A stretch of DNA of 64,000 nt from Tragulus kanchil. Its lineage: Eukaryota; Chordata; Mammalia; Artiodactyla; Tragulidae. Shown piece after piece: positions 45,612 to 56,675 of this stretch. The notes below the pieces were generated by a model. That model searched no databases, had not been told where the DNA came from, and saw only the letters and a program-made list of their open reading frames with translations. The stretch is from positions 6,200,001 through 6,264,000 of the forward strand of contig JAIOJX010000004.1 in the NCBI GenBank assembly GCA_022376925.1, given 5' to 3'. The stretch's first letter is position 1; each line of letters starts with the position of its first letter. The position numbers and the translations under genes were made by a program.

Positions 45612-47778
45612 TCATTTCTCTATTTTCATCCATCTTTGTTCTTTGGCTCCTGTGGGCCTCCCATCACAGTGGCCTCTGTTGTTGCAGAGCACCCGCTCTG
45701 GGCGCATGCGCTCCAGAGCTCTGGCTCGGTAATTGAACACATCGGTCCTTCCGCTCTGCGGCACGTGGGATCGTCCCTGGCCAGGGATGAACTGGCGCCC
45801 CTTGCACTGAAAGGCGGTGTCCTTACCCACTGGACCACCAGGGAAGCCCGATAGGTGGCTTCTTTATCACTGAGCCACCTGGGAGGGCCTGTGTTGCCTA
45901 GACCAGTCCTATATTCTGTTTCCTCTCTCTGGCATGGTCCCACCTATGTGCTCTGGGAACTCACAGTAATTACACTATGATGTAGCTGTTAATTAGTCAA
46001 TTAACTGCTTGCTGAGTATTAAGCACTTACTCTAAGTCAGGCAAGGACTTGCTGGGGCTACTTGATAGAGACAGCAGACTAGACCCCTCCCTCTAGGCAG
46101 TTTGTGAGGTGGGGAATCTTTAATCAAACAATCTCTCAAGGAACTCTGTAAATGATGATGTCCTGTGGGGATATATCACTTCACATGCTAGCACTCACTT
46201 CACACTTTAGCAAAGTAATGCTCAAAATACTCCAAGCTAGGCTTCAACAGCATGTGAACTGAGAACTTCCAGATGTACAAGCTATATTTAGAAAAGGCAG
46301 AAGAACCAGAGATCAAATTGCCAATGTCCATTGGGTCATAGAAAGAGCAAGGGAATTCCAGAAAAACATCTACTGCTGCTTCATTGACTATGCTAAAGTG
46401 TGGATCACAACAAACTGTGGAAAATTCTGAAAGAGATGGGAATACCAGACCACTTACCCTGCCTCCTGCAAAGCCTGTATACAGGACAAGAAGCAACAGT
46501 TAGAACTGGACATGGAACAACAGATGGTTCCAAATTGCCAAAGGAGTACATCAAAGCTGTCTATTGTCACTCTGCCTATTTAATTTATACAAAGAGTACA
46601 TCATGCAAAATGCCAGTCTGGATGAAGCACAAGCTGGAGTGAAGATTGGCAGAAAAAATACCATTAGTCTCAGATATGCAGATGACACCACTATCATTTC
46701 TCTATTTTCATCCATCTTTGTTCTTTGGCTCCTGTGGGCCTCCCATCACAGTGGCCTCTGTTGTTGAGAGCACCCGCTCTGGGCGCATGCGCTCCAGAGC
46801 TCTGGCTCGGTAATTGAACACATCGGTCCTTCCGCTCTGCGGCACGTGGGATCGTCCCTGGCCAGGGATGAACTGGCGCCCCTTGCACTGAAAGGCGGTG
46901 TCCTTACCCACTGGACCACCAAGGAAGCCCGATAGGTGGCTTCTTTATCACTGAGCCACCTGGGAGGGCCTGTGTTGCCTAGACCAGTCCTATATTCTGT
47001 TTCCTCTCTCTGGCATGGTCCCACCTATGTGCTCTGGGAACTCACAGTAATTACACTATGATGTAGCTGTTAATTAGTCAATTAACTGCTTGCTGAGTAT
47101 TAAGCACTTACTCTAAGTCAGGCAAGGACTTGCTGGGGCTACTTGATAGAGACAGCAGACTAGACCCCTCCCTCTAGGCAGTTTGTGAGGTGGGGAATCT
47201 TTAATCAAACAATCTCTCAAGGAACTCTGTAAATGATGATGTCCTGTGGGGATATATCACTTCACATGCTAGCACTCACTTCACACTTTAGCAAAGTAAT
47301 GCTCAAAATACTCCAAGCTAGGCTTCAACAGCATGTGAACTGAGAACTTCCAGATGTACAAGCTATATTTAGAAAAGGCAGAAGAACCAGAGATCAAATT
47401 GCCAATGTCCATTGGGTCATAGAAAGAGCAAGGGAATTCCAGAAAAACATCTACTGCTGCTTCATTGACTATGCTAAAGTGTGGATCACAACAAACTGTG
47501 GAAAATTCTGAAAGAGATGGGAATACCAGACCACTTACCCTGCCTCCTGCAAAGCCTGTATACAGGACAAGAAGCAACAGTTAGAACTGGACATGGAACA
47601 ACAGATGGTTCCAAATTGCCAAAGGAGTACATCAAAGCTGTCTATTGTCACTCTGCCTATTTAATTTATACAAAGAGTACATCATGCAAAATGCCAGTCT
47701 GGATGAAGCACAAGCTGGAGTGAAGATTGGCAGAAAAAATACCATTAGTCTCAGATATGCAGATGACACCACTATCAT
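45612..47778. repeat. Tandem duplication D18 (about 1084 bp)
   Basis: Copies at 45612-46697 and 46694-47778, joined through 4 bp of shared TCAT. The junction fuses the BovB RT sequence GATGACACCACTATCAT to the middle of a SINE (TTCTCTATTTTCATCC), which creates a false 67-codon frame at 46564-46767. Differences: TGTTGTTGCAGAG versus TGTTGTTGAGAG. Confidence 0.92.
46010..46160 (-). mobile_element. L2-like remnant (copy 47091-47241)
   Basis: GAGTATTAAGCACTTACTCT, AGTCAGGCAAGGACTTGCTG, then TAGACCCCTCCCTCTAGGCA resembles the antisense L2 3' end with its 'gagcacctac...ccctgccctcaaggag' layout. Tentative. Confidence 0.5.
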
Positions 47779-48530
47779 GGCAGAAAGTGAAGAGGAACTA
47801 AAAAGCCTCTTGATGAAGGTGAAAGAGGAGAGTGAAAAAGCTGGACTAAAACTCAGCATTCAAAAAATGAAGATCATAGCATCTGCCCCATCACTTCATG
47901 GAAAATAGATGGACAAACAATGGAAAGAGTGACAGATTATTTTCTTGGGCTCCAAAATAACTGGATGGTGACTACAGTCATGAAATTAAAAGACACTTGC
48001 TCCTTGGAAGAAAAGTTATGACAAACTTACACAGTGTTTTAAGAAGCAGAGACATCACCTTGCTCTCAAAAGTCTGTATAGTCAAAGCTATGATTTTGCC
48101 AGGAGTCATGTATGGATGTGAGAGCTGGACCATAAAGGAGGTTGAGTGACAGAGAATTGATGCCTTTGAACTGTGGTATTGGAGAAGACTCTTGAGAGTC
48201 CCTTGGGCTGCAAGGAGATCAAACCAGGCACTCCTAAAGGAAATCAGCCCTGGATATTCATTGGGAGGAGTGATGCTCAAGCTGACTCTCCAAAACTCTG
48301 GTCACCTGATGCACTGAGATGACTCACTGAAAAAGACCCGGATATTGGGAGAAATAGAAGGCAGAAGGAGAAGGGGGTGACAGAGATGGTTTGCTGGCAT
48401 AACTGAATCAATGGAGATGAATTTGAACAAGCTCTGGGAGATAGTGAAGTACCGGAAAGCCTGATGTGCTGCAGTCCATGTGGTCATAAGGAGTTAAAAA
48501 CGATGGAGTGAGTTGAACTGACTGACTAAC
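46180..48530 (+). mobile_element. BovB (RTE) LINE, 5'-truncated, complete 3' end
   Basis: Plus-strand BovB from mid-RT (AAAGTAATGCTCAAAATACT) to its 3' tail (GTTGAACTGACTGACTAAC) near 48530. The true contiguous element is about 47261-48530 (1.27 kb); 46180-46697 is a partial first copy made by D18. It keeps the RT, connection and C-terminal parts and the region homologous to Bov SINEs. Many stops and frameshifts make it inactive. Confidence 0.9.
47481..48480 (+). pseudogene. BovB ORF2 RT and C-terminal region
   Basis: Reading several frames in order: FIDYAKVW (catalytic Asp region, 47464), MDHNKLWKILKEMGIPDHLP (47481), LYTGQEATVRTGHGTTDG, SLRYADDTTIMAESEEELKS (47645-47908, catalytic YADD intact), then after frameshifts YGCESWT-like and MKLTLQ-like C-terminal motifs. 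BovB ORF2 reverse-transcribes its own RNA and probably Bov SINE RNA. The F-x-x-G-V-R-Q-G motif is corrupted (GSKLPKEYIKAVY). Confidence 0.87.
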
Positions 48531-48761
48531 TTTGGAGATAAATACAAGGTCCTGAGGGAGAGAACTTCTCAGATTGGAGGAACTGGAAAGGTGTCTGTGA
48601 GGAAGGGACTTTTATCTGGGGATTTTATGGATAAGTACGAGTTCATTTGGTGCACAGTTTGGATCTGCTGATTGTGTATGTGGGTGCTTCCAGGAAGAAT
48701 AAGTAAGGGGGACTAATGCTGACCTGGATCTGAGGGGCTAGAAGGAAGGGATGTGGCTTTC

Positions 48762-50903
48762 TTGGATTGAGTGAGGAGATGATAAGTGGTAGATGGGGGC
48801 AAAGGCCATTTTAACCATCTTTGTCTTTATTCAGACTACATTCATAGGCACCTGCAGGGGAATTTGAAGCAGGAAACTGGCATGATCCGGATTGGCTGCC
48901 AGATGGAGAATAGGTTGGATAGGACACAGTGGAAGCCGAGACAATTAGGAGGCTCTTGAGAAAGAAGGACTCTAGGAAACACTGGATTCAACCTTTCCCC
49001 ACGTGGATGGAGTTGAACTGGTGGCTAAACTTCCCCATTCAGTTGGCAAACAAGGCAGGACTTTAACTTTGGTTTAGTGATTTCTAGGCCAAAATACTTT
49101 GGATCCTACTACATTTAAGTAAATTATTTCCTTTTTGTAGGGATAGTAATAATGGTTGTGTGTCCTTCAAAGGCAACTTAAGATGTTCTGTGGTCTTATT
49201 AAAACTTTTTTAGAGAGTGATAAAGGAAAATTCAGCACTGAATTTCTAATTAACTTGTAATCTGACCACATGGATGACTACTTTGGGTTCCCCATCATAT
49301 TCAAGACAGGGTAATATGGTGAGTTGACAAGTTAGCACTGCAAAGCCAGGTAAACATGAGTTCAAATTCCAGATCCACTGTTTCTCAAGCTCTCCCCCTT
49401 AGCAAATATGACCTCTCTGAGGCTGAATTTCTTCAGCTAAAAATGGGTGTTGTAACAGTAGTTTCCATACTGTGGTGTTTTGTTAAAAGCAAATATGTCT
49501 CTGAGATGTAGTAAGTGCACAATAAATGTGTTATGGGTATGGTGATGATAATATTGATCTATTTAGCAAAGAGAGAGTGTGTTCTTTCTGAAGAGTTATT
49601 TAATTTCATTTTTAATAAGTTCTATAAAACGTATGGTCTGTTGATATAAAAGGGTCTGTCCTAGGTATGGTTCATATTCCCAAGGTGACTAAATGGAGGA
49701 ATAAGACAAGTCTGTAAGTGATTCAATAACATTTCCTATTCTTAGTAAAATGGAGATTCAGTGCCAGAGGTGTCCTATACAACTGGTGGAATTCAGAGTG
49801 TCTTAGGGCAAAGGTGGTTCCTAAAATGCTTTTTGGATTGAGTGAGGAGATGATAAGTGGTAGATGGGGGCAAAGGCCATTTTAACCATCTTTGTCTTTA
49901 TTCAGACTACATTCATAGGCACCTGCAGGGGAATTTGAAGCAGGAAACTGGCATGATCCGGATTGGCTGCCAGATGGAGAATAGGTTGGATAGGACACAG
50001 TGGAAGCCGAGACAATTAGGAGGCTCTTGAGAAAGAAGGACTCTAGGAAACACTGGATTCAACCTTTCCCCACGTGGATGGAGTTGAACTGGTGGCTAAA
50101 CTTCCCCATTCAGTTGGCAAACAAGGCAGGACTTTAACTTTGGTTTAGTGATTTCTAGGCCAAAATACTTTGGATCCTACTACATTTAAGTAAATTATTT
50201 CCTTTTTGTAGGGATAGTAATAATGGTTGTGTGTCCTTCAAAGGCAACTTAAGATGTTCTGTGGTCTTATTAAAACTTTTTTAGAGAGTGATAAAGGAAA
50301 ATTCAGCACTGAATTTCTAATTAACTTGTAATCTGACCACATGGATGACTACTTTGGGTTCCCCATCATATTCAAGACAGGGTAATATGGTGAGTTGACA
50401 AGTTAGCACTGCAAAGCCAGGTAAACATGAGTTCAAATTCCAGATCCACTGTTTCTCAAGCTCTCCCCCTTAGCAAATATGACCTCTCTGAGGCTGAATT
50501 TCTTCAGCTAAAATGGGTGTTGTAACAGTAGTTTCCATACTGTGGTGTTTTGTTAAAAGCAAATATGTCTCTGAGATGTAGTAAGTGCACAATAAATGTG
50601 TTATGGGTATGGTGATGATAATATTGATCTATTTAGCAAAGAGAGAGTGTGTTCTTTCTGAAGAGTTATTTAATTTCATTTTTAATAAGTTCTATAAAAC
50701 GTATGGTCTGTTGATATAAAAGGGTCTGTCCTAGGTATGGTTCATATTCCCAAGGTGACTAAATGGAGGAATAAGACAAGTCTGTAAGTGATTCAATAAC
50801 ATTTCCTATTCTTAGTAAAATGGAGATTCAGTGCCAGAGGTGTCCTATACAACTGGTGGAATTCTGAGTGTCTTAGGGCAAAGGTGGTTCCTAAAATGCT
50901 TTT
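48762..50903. repeat. Tandem duplication D19 (1071 bp)
   Basis: Copies at 48762-49832 and 49833-50903, no filler; the join is inside a short T run (AAAATGCTTTTTGG versus AAAATGCTTTTTTTGG). Differences: TTCAGAGTG versus TTCTGAGTG and AGCTAAAAATGG versus AGCTAAAATGG. The unit contains no complete mobile element other than a MIR, so repeat-mediated recombination cannot explain it. Confidence 0.93.
49310..49530 (+). mobile_element. MIR remnant, sense (copy 50381-50600)
   Basis: CATGAGTTCAAATTCCAGAT, CTTAGCAAATATGACCTCTC, TGAGGCTGAATTTCTTCAGC and TAGTAAGTGCACAATAAATG give the sense MIR order, including the 3' AATAAATG end. Confidence 0.8.
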
Positions 50904-51109
50904 TTTGGAGGATGAGTAGGGTTTATTTTTTTGAAGATGAGAAGGTAGTCAACCATTTTGGATATTTTCCTTTGTATTATAAAAGCTACACTTGATCTCT
51001 TCAGAAAATTTAGAAAAAGTCAGTAAATGAAAAGAAGAAAAATAAAAATTCCACTGTGAAGCCACCAGCTGAGATAACTACTTATCATGAACTCGCATAA
51101 TTTTAAAAG

Positions 51110-51850
51110 TTTATTGTGTAAGTACATACACACACAGTTATACAAATGGGATTGTACTACCCTAGAACCAGTTTTTTTCTTTTTACTTCAAAACATATTT
51201 TAAAATATTTTTTCATTCCACTGAATGTCCTAATCTGTATTCTTTTACAAGATGGCCATAAGAGGGGATGCAGAGAGGTACAGAAAAACAAAGTCCTGGA
51301 AAGTCACTGTACATTATGAGGGTGAGCGTGATGTACAGGGGAACGCCAGGGAAGTGGGGCTTCCCAGCAGGTGGGGAGCTGAGAGAGTGAACAAGGAGGC
51401 ATGGGTCAGCGCCTTATGGGAGATCAGGGTAGAAGATACAAGCAAAAGGCCTGAGGGGATTTCATAGGAGTGTTTGAACGCTGCTAGATCACAGTCTGGA
51501 GAGGACAAAAGGCGACCAGTGACAGGGGTCAGCCTTCTCACTCTGGCATGTTTGGTTTTAAGGGTACCGTACTCACAGCCTATTTGTGGGAATGTTGAGG
51601 CAGCAGGAAAATATATTTTTAGCGGTTACTGGGTATTTGACTCTTGGAGATCCAATGATATGTTTAACCAAGCTGTTTTGGGTGAACATCTGTGAATGTT
51701 TCCCGTTTGGATTTTTTGTTTATTTTTTGCTTGTATAAATAATACTACAACAAACATAGTTGTAGCTGTAGCTAAATGATGCAGTCACACACAATTTATT
51801 TCCTGAGGCTGAATTTTTGTAGTGGAGTTACTGAACCTAAGGGGCATGCC
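51110..51850 (-). mobile_element. Old L1-like remnant split by unassigned DNA
   Basis: 51110-51240 (ACATATTTTAAAATATTTTT, ATTCCACTGAATGTCC) and 51700-51850 (TGCTTGTATAAATAATACTA, GTGGAGTTACTGAACCTAAG) look like two parts of an antisense old L1 3' region. The intervening 51250-51690 has moderate GC and a 71-codon plus frame (51252-51467) that I do not recognise. Assignment is weak. Confidence 0.35.
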
Positions 51851-52121
51851 GTTAAAAAAATATTTTATTTTCTGAGTTCTGGAAATGATTAGTAGGCATG
51901 CACTTTCAAATGCATTTTATTTGTAAGTTCTTATTTTTTAGCAAGTGACAGAGCCCTGTCATGGATCCCTGCTGCCTGTTTGTATGGTACCAGTCTGTCA
52001 TCTCTCCTCCTTTCCAGTGACTGTTTTATCTCTCATGATATTGGCCTGAGAGAGGTTACTAGACCTATCTTACTCTCTAGGCTTGTTTTTGTAACTTTTA
52101 TACCATTTTCCCCTAACATAC
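51851..52121. other. Intergenic DNA, nothing recognised
   Basis: No feature seen apart from T-rich tracts. Single copy. Confidence 0.5.
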
Positions 52122-52860
52122 ATTTAATTTTTTTATTGAAGTATGGTTAATTTACAATGTTATGTGAAATTTTTGGTTAGCAAAGTGACTGTTATACATA
52201 TTATTTTTTATATTCTTTTCCAATGTGGTTTATCCATGGATCTTGAACACAGTTCCCTGTGTTATACAAGTAGGACTTTGTTGTCCATCCAATCTATATG
52301 TAATAGTTCGTATCTACTAACCTCAAACTTCTAGTCCATCCCCACCCCACCCTCCACTTACTTTGTTAGCCACAAGTCTGTTCTCTATGTCTGAACATCT
52401 GTTTCTGCTTTGTAGATAGGTTCATTTGTGCCACATTTTAGATTTTGTATGTAAGTGGTGTAATGTGGTATTTGTCTCTTTCTGACTTCACTCAGTATGA
52501 TAATCTCTAGTTGCATCGATGTGGCTAGAAATGACATTATTTCATTCTTTTTTACGGCTGTGTAGTATTTCATTGTATGTATATGTACCACATTTCCTTT
52601 ATCTGTTTATCTGTTGATAAGCACTTAGATTGTTTCCTCATCTTGGCTATTGTGAATAGTGCTGCTTTGAACATAGGGACACGTGTATCTTTTTTTTGAA
52701 TTGTAGCTTTGTCTATTTATATACAGGAGTGGGATCATATGGCATGAATATTTAGAGTTTTCTGAGGAACCTCCATATTGTTTTCCATAGTGGCTACAAC
52801 AACTGAACATTCCTTCCAACTGTGTAAGAGGATTCTTCTCTAACATATTATTTTTTTAAA
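52122..52860 (-). mobile_element. L1 3' end and ORF2 C-terminal remnant (right part copied at 53567-53998)
   Basis: TTTTTTTATTGAAGTATGG and TTACAATGTTATGTG mark the L1 3' end at the left. Minus frames at 52625-52846 (YGKQYGG... after a Cys-rich relic) and 52385-52591 (MVHIHTMKYYTAVKKNEIMS) are ORF2 C-terminal relics. The YYxAVKKNE motif is diagnostic of L1 ORF2. Truncated and dead. Confidence 0.85.
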
Positions 52861-54702
52861 TGCCATTTAAGAAAATGAGACATTTTAATTGGTATTGTAC
52901 TACATTCTTAGGTTATGAATGGGTAGGTTTTTAATAGGCAGTGGAAAAGGAGAGACCCTTTCATGCAGTTGGTGTGAAACAGTAAAGGAGTGATGATGTT
53001 AAAGGCTTAAAGCTAGCCACTGTCAGTCTAGTTCTGGCCCACAGAAGCATGTTGTTTGTCTATAGCATGTTTGAAAAATTATTATTACTATTTACATCAG
53101 ATCATCAGGGGATTTCATATGGATATCTGCTTTGCTGAGTTCTCATCATTCAGAAGTTCTGGCAAGCCTGAACCAGGCTTCAATCTGGAACAAGACTGTT
53201 TTTCCAGATTGATTGAAATATAATTGACATAGCACATAGTATCAGTTTAAGGTGTGCAGTGTGTTGATATATTTGTAAATAGTAATCATTTTGCAAATGA
53301 TTACCACCATAGCATTAGTTGATACCTGTATCATGACAAATAACTACCATTTCATTTTTCCAGTGAGCATATTTAAGGCTGATTCTCCTAGCAGTTTTCA
53401 AGTATGTAATAGAGTGTTATTAACTATAATCATTATAATGGTATATTTGGTCCCCAGACCTTATCTATATTATTACTGATAGTTTGTCCTCTTTGACCAG
53501 TGTTTCTCCCTTTTACCTGCTCCCAGTCCTGGTAACCACCATTCTCATCTCTGTGTCTGTAACTCATTTTGTGCCACATTTTAGATTTTGTATGTAAGTG
53601 GTGTAATGTGGTATTTGTCTCTTTCTGACTTCACTCAGTATGATAATCTCTAGTTGCATCGATGTGGCTAGAAATGACATTATTTCATTCTTTTTTACGG
53701 CTGTGTAGTATTTCATTGTATGTATATGTACCACATTTCCTTTATCTGTTTATCTGTTGATAAGCACTTAGATTGTTTCCTCATCTTGGCTATTGTGAAT
53801 AGTGCTGCTTTGAACATAGGGACACGTGTATCTTTTTGAATTGTAGCTTTGTCTATTTATATACAGGAGTGGGATCATATGGCATGAATATTTAGAGTTT
53901 TCTGAGGAACCTCCATATTGTTTTCCATAGTGGCTACAACAACTGAACATTCCTTCCAACTGTGTAAGAGGATTCTTCTCTAACATATTATTTTTTTAAA
54001 TGCCATTTAAGAAAATGAGACATTTTAATTGGTATTGTACTACATTCTTAGGTTATGAATGGGTAGGTTTTTAATAGGCAGTGGAAAAGGAGAGACCCTT
54101 TCATGCAGTTGGTGTGAAACAGTAAAGGAGTGATGATGTTAAAGGCTTAAAGCTAGCCACTGTCAGTCTAGTTCTGGCCCACAGAAGCATGTTGTTTGTC
54201 TATAGCATGTTTGAAAAATTATTATTACTATTTACATCAGATCATCAGGGGATTTCATATGGATATCTGCTTTGCTGAGTTCTCATCATTCAGAAGTTCT
54301 GGCAAGCCTGAACCAGGCTTCAATCTGGAACAAGACTGTTTTTCCAGATTGATTGAAATATAATTGACATAGCACATAGTATCAGTTTAAGGTGTGCAGT
54401 GTGTTGATATATTTGTAAATAGTAATCATTTTGCAAATGATTACCACCATAGCATTAGTTGATACCTGTATCATGACAAATAACTACCATTTCATTTTTC
54501 CAGTGAGCATATTTAAGGCTGATTCTCCTAGCAGTTTTCAAGTATGTAATAGAGTGTTATTAACTATAATCATTATAATGGTATATTTGGTCCCCAGACC
54601 TTATCTATATTATTACTGATAGTTTGTCCTCTTTGACCAGTGTTTCTCCCTTTTACCTGCTCCCAGTCCTGGTAACCACCATTCTCATCTCTGTGTCTGT
54701 AA
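52424..54702. repeat. Tandem duplication D20 (about 1137 bp)
   Basis: Copies at 52424-53562 and 53567-54702, offset 1140-1143; join CTGTAACTCATTTTGTGCC. The second copy lacks three T (CTTTTTTTTGAATT versus CTTTTTGAATT). It spans the end of one L1 remnant, 330 bp of unique DNA and the start of the next L1. Confidence 0.92.
52861..53195. other. Unique DNA between two L1 remnants (copy 54002-54335)
   Basis: No feature recognised. It contains no open frame of note. Confidence 0.5.
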
Positions 54703-54844
54703 GTTTGGCCTTTTTAGGTTCTGCATATAGGTGAAATCATACAATATTTATTTATTTTTTGACTTGTTTGCATCAGTATAATACCCTCAATGTCCATTTA
54801 TGTTGTCAAAAATTGGCAGGATGACCTCTTTTCTTAAAGCTGAA

Positions 54845-54902
54845 GACTCCTCCATTGTATGTGTGTGTGCTTGTATGTACATACATACCTACATAACATA
54901 CC
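54845..54902. repeat. TG/TACA simple-repeat tract
   Basis: ATGTGTGTGTGCTTGTATGT followed by ACATACATACCTACATAACA, inside L1-C. TG-rich on the left and ACAT-rich on the right, so it can partly self-pair. Confidence 0.7.
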
Positions 54903-55726
54903 TTCATCCATTCAACTGTTTATGGACACATAGATTGTTTCCATATCTTGGCTATTGTGAATAATGCTGCAATGAATTTAGGAATAAAGATAGTCTCTTC
55001 AAGATCCTGTTTTCATTCCCTTTAGATTCTATACCCAGAATTAGGATTACTAGATCATATGGTAGCTCTGTTTTTAATTTTTTGAGGAATTTCCATACTA
55101 TTTTCCATAATGGTTGTACCAATTTACATTCCCACCAATAGCACACAAGGATTCCCTTTTGCTACTTCTTCTGGAACACTTGCTTATCTTTTTTTGTCTT
55201 TTTGATGATAGCCATCCTGACAGGTGTGCAGTGATCCATCGTTGTGGTTTTGATTTACAGTTTCCTGATGGTTAGTGATAATGAGCACCTTTCTATGTAC
55301 CTGTTGGCTATATGACTGTCTGTATGTCTTCTTGTATAAACATCTATTCAATTCCTATGCTCATTTTAAAATTAGATTTTTTTTGCTATTGAGTTATATG
55401 AGTGCTTTATATATTGGATATATTTTGTCATAGTCCCATTTGTTTGCATTTGCTTTTGTTGACTTTAATTTGGAGTCATATCCAAAAAATTTCCATTACC
55501 AATGCCAGGGCACTTACCCTCTTCCATTTCTTCTAGGAATTTCATGGTTTCATTCAAGTCTTGCCTTCAAATCTTTAATCACTTTTGAGGTGATTTTTCT
55601 GTATGGTGTAGGATAGGGGTCCAGTTTTTTCCTTCTGTATGAGGTTAATCTAATTTTTCCCAAACCAATTATTGAAGAGAGTATCTTTTCCCAATTGTAT
55701 ATTCTTGGCTTCTTTGTCACAAATTG

Positions 55727-55760
55727 ACTATATATGTGTATACACACACACATATATAGA
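55727..55760. repeat. Palindromic TATA/CA microsatellite
   Basis: CTATATATGTGTATACACAC continues ACACATATATAG, giving an almost perfect inverted repeat (TATATATGTGT against ACACACATATATA). Able to form a cruciform; probably a degenerate simple repeat. Confidence 0.75.
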
Positions 55761-55824
55761 CTTTTTTCTGGGGTGACTATTTTGTTCCGTTGATCTGTAT
55801 GTCTATTTTATGCCAATACCATAC

Positions 55825-56675
55825 TGTTTTGATTGTTGTTGTTGTCCAGTCACTAAGTCATGTCTGACTCTTTATGACCCCATGGACTGCAGCATGCCAG
55901 GCTTCCCTGTTCTCTGCTATCTCCCAGAGTTTGCTCAAGTCCATATCCATTGAGTCCATAATGCTATGTAACCATCTCATCCTCTGCTGTCCTTTTCTCC
56001 TTTTGCCTTCAGTCTTTCCCAGCATCAGAATCTTTTCCAATGAATCAGTTCTTTGTATCAGGTAGCCAAAGTATTGGAGCTTCAGCTTCAGCATCAATCC
56101 TCCCAATGAATATTCAGGGTTGATTTCTTTTGGATTGACTGATTTGGTCTCCTTGCAGTTCAAGGAACTCTCAAGAATCTTCTTCAGCACCATAATTCAG
56201 AAGCATCAGTTCTTTGGCACTCAGCCTTCTCAGTGCTCAGTCCAACTCTCACATCCATATATGACCACTGGAAAAACCATAGGTCTGACTATACTCTCCT
56301 TTGTTGGCAAAGTGATGTCTTTGCTTTTTAATATGCTGTTTAGGTTTATAATAGCTTTTCTCTCAAGAAGCAAGTGTCTTCTAATTTCATGACTGCAGTC
56401 ACCATCTGCAATGGTTTTACAGCTCAGGAAAAGATAATCTGTCACTCCTATGTTTTTCCCTTCTATTTTCCATGAAGTTGATGGGACCAACTGCCATGAT
56501 GTCAGTTTTTTTGAATGTTGAGTTTTAAGCTAATTTTTTCACTTTCCTCTTTCACCCTCATCAAAGGGATCCTAGTTTCTCTTCACTTTCTGTCTTTAGA
56601 GAGGTATCATCTGTCTATCTGAGGTTATCGGTATTTCTCTTGGCAATCTTAATTCCAGTTTGTGATTGTTTTGAT
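55825..56675 (-). mobile_element. BovB 3' fragment inserted in L1-C, 9-bp TSD (copy 57035-57821)
   Basis: TGTTTTGAT at 55825-55833 and 56667-56675 bounds an 833-bp, 5'-truncated BovB. It starts at the left with the GTTGTTGTTG tail and ends within ORF2. Removing it restores the L1 order CCATAC-TGTTTTGAT-GACTAC. Only a 5'-truncated RTE copy; the second copy lacks the first 54 bp because D21 starts at 55888. Confidence 0.88.
55858..56490 (-). pseudogene. BovB ORF2 C-terminal region
   Basis: Minus frames 56230-56490 (SCKTIADGDCSHEIRRHLLL, NSILKSKDITLPTKESIVRP, VIYGCESWTEH) and 55858-56193 (MVLKKILESSLNCKETKSVN, GGLMLKLKLQYFGYLIQRTD, MDSMDMDLSKLWEIAENREA) are consecutive parts of the BovB C terminus. 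A frame break at 56194-56230 separates them. Confidence 0.9.

Larger units (their letters stand above)
43767..45930. repeat. Tandem duplication D17 (about 1064 bp)
   Basis: Copies at 43767-44831 and 44867-45930, offset 1099-1100. The 35-bp filler 44832-44866 starts AGGAAGGGCCCGATAGG. Both copies contain the entire SINE-in-SINE nest. Differences are single bases (GTGATCCC versus GTGACCCC at 44303/45402; a T-run change near 43855). Confidence 0.9.
48531..51109. other. Unique DNA with one MIR, largely duplicated by D19
   Basis: Apart from the MIR at 49310-49530 I recognise nothing here. Sequence composition is ordinary. No exon-like open frame over 60 codons is evident in the single-copy parts. 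Confidence 0.55.

Noticed and set aside
46564..46767. Frame joining BovB YADDT to SINE sequence
   Set aside because: Created by the D18 junction, not by a real gene fusion.
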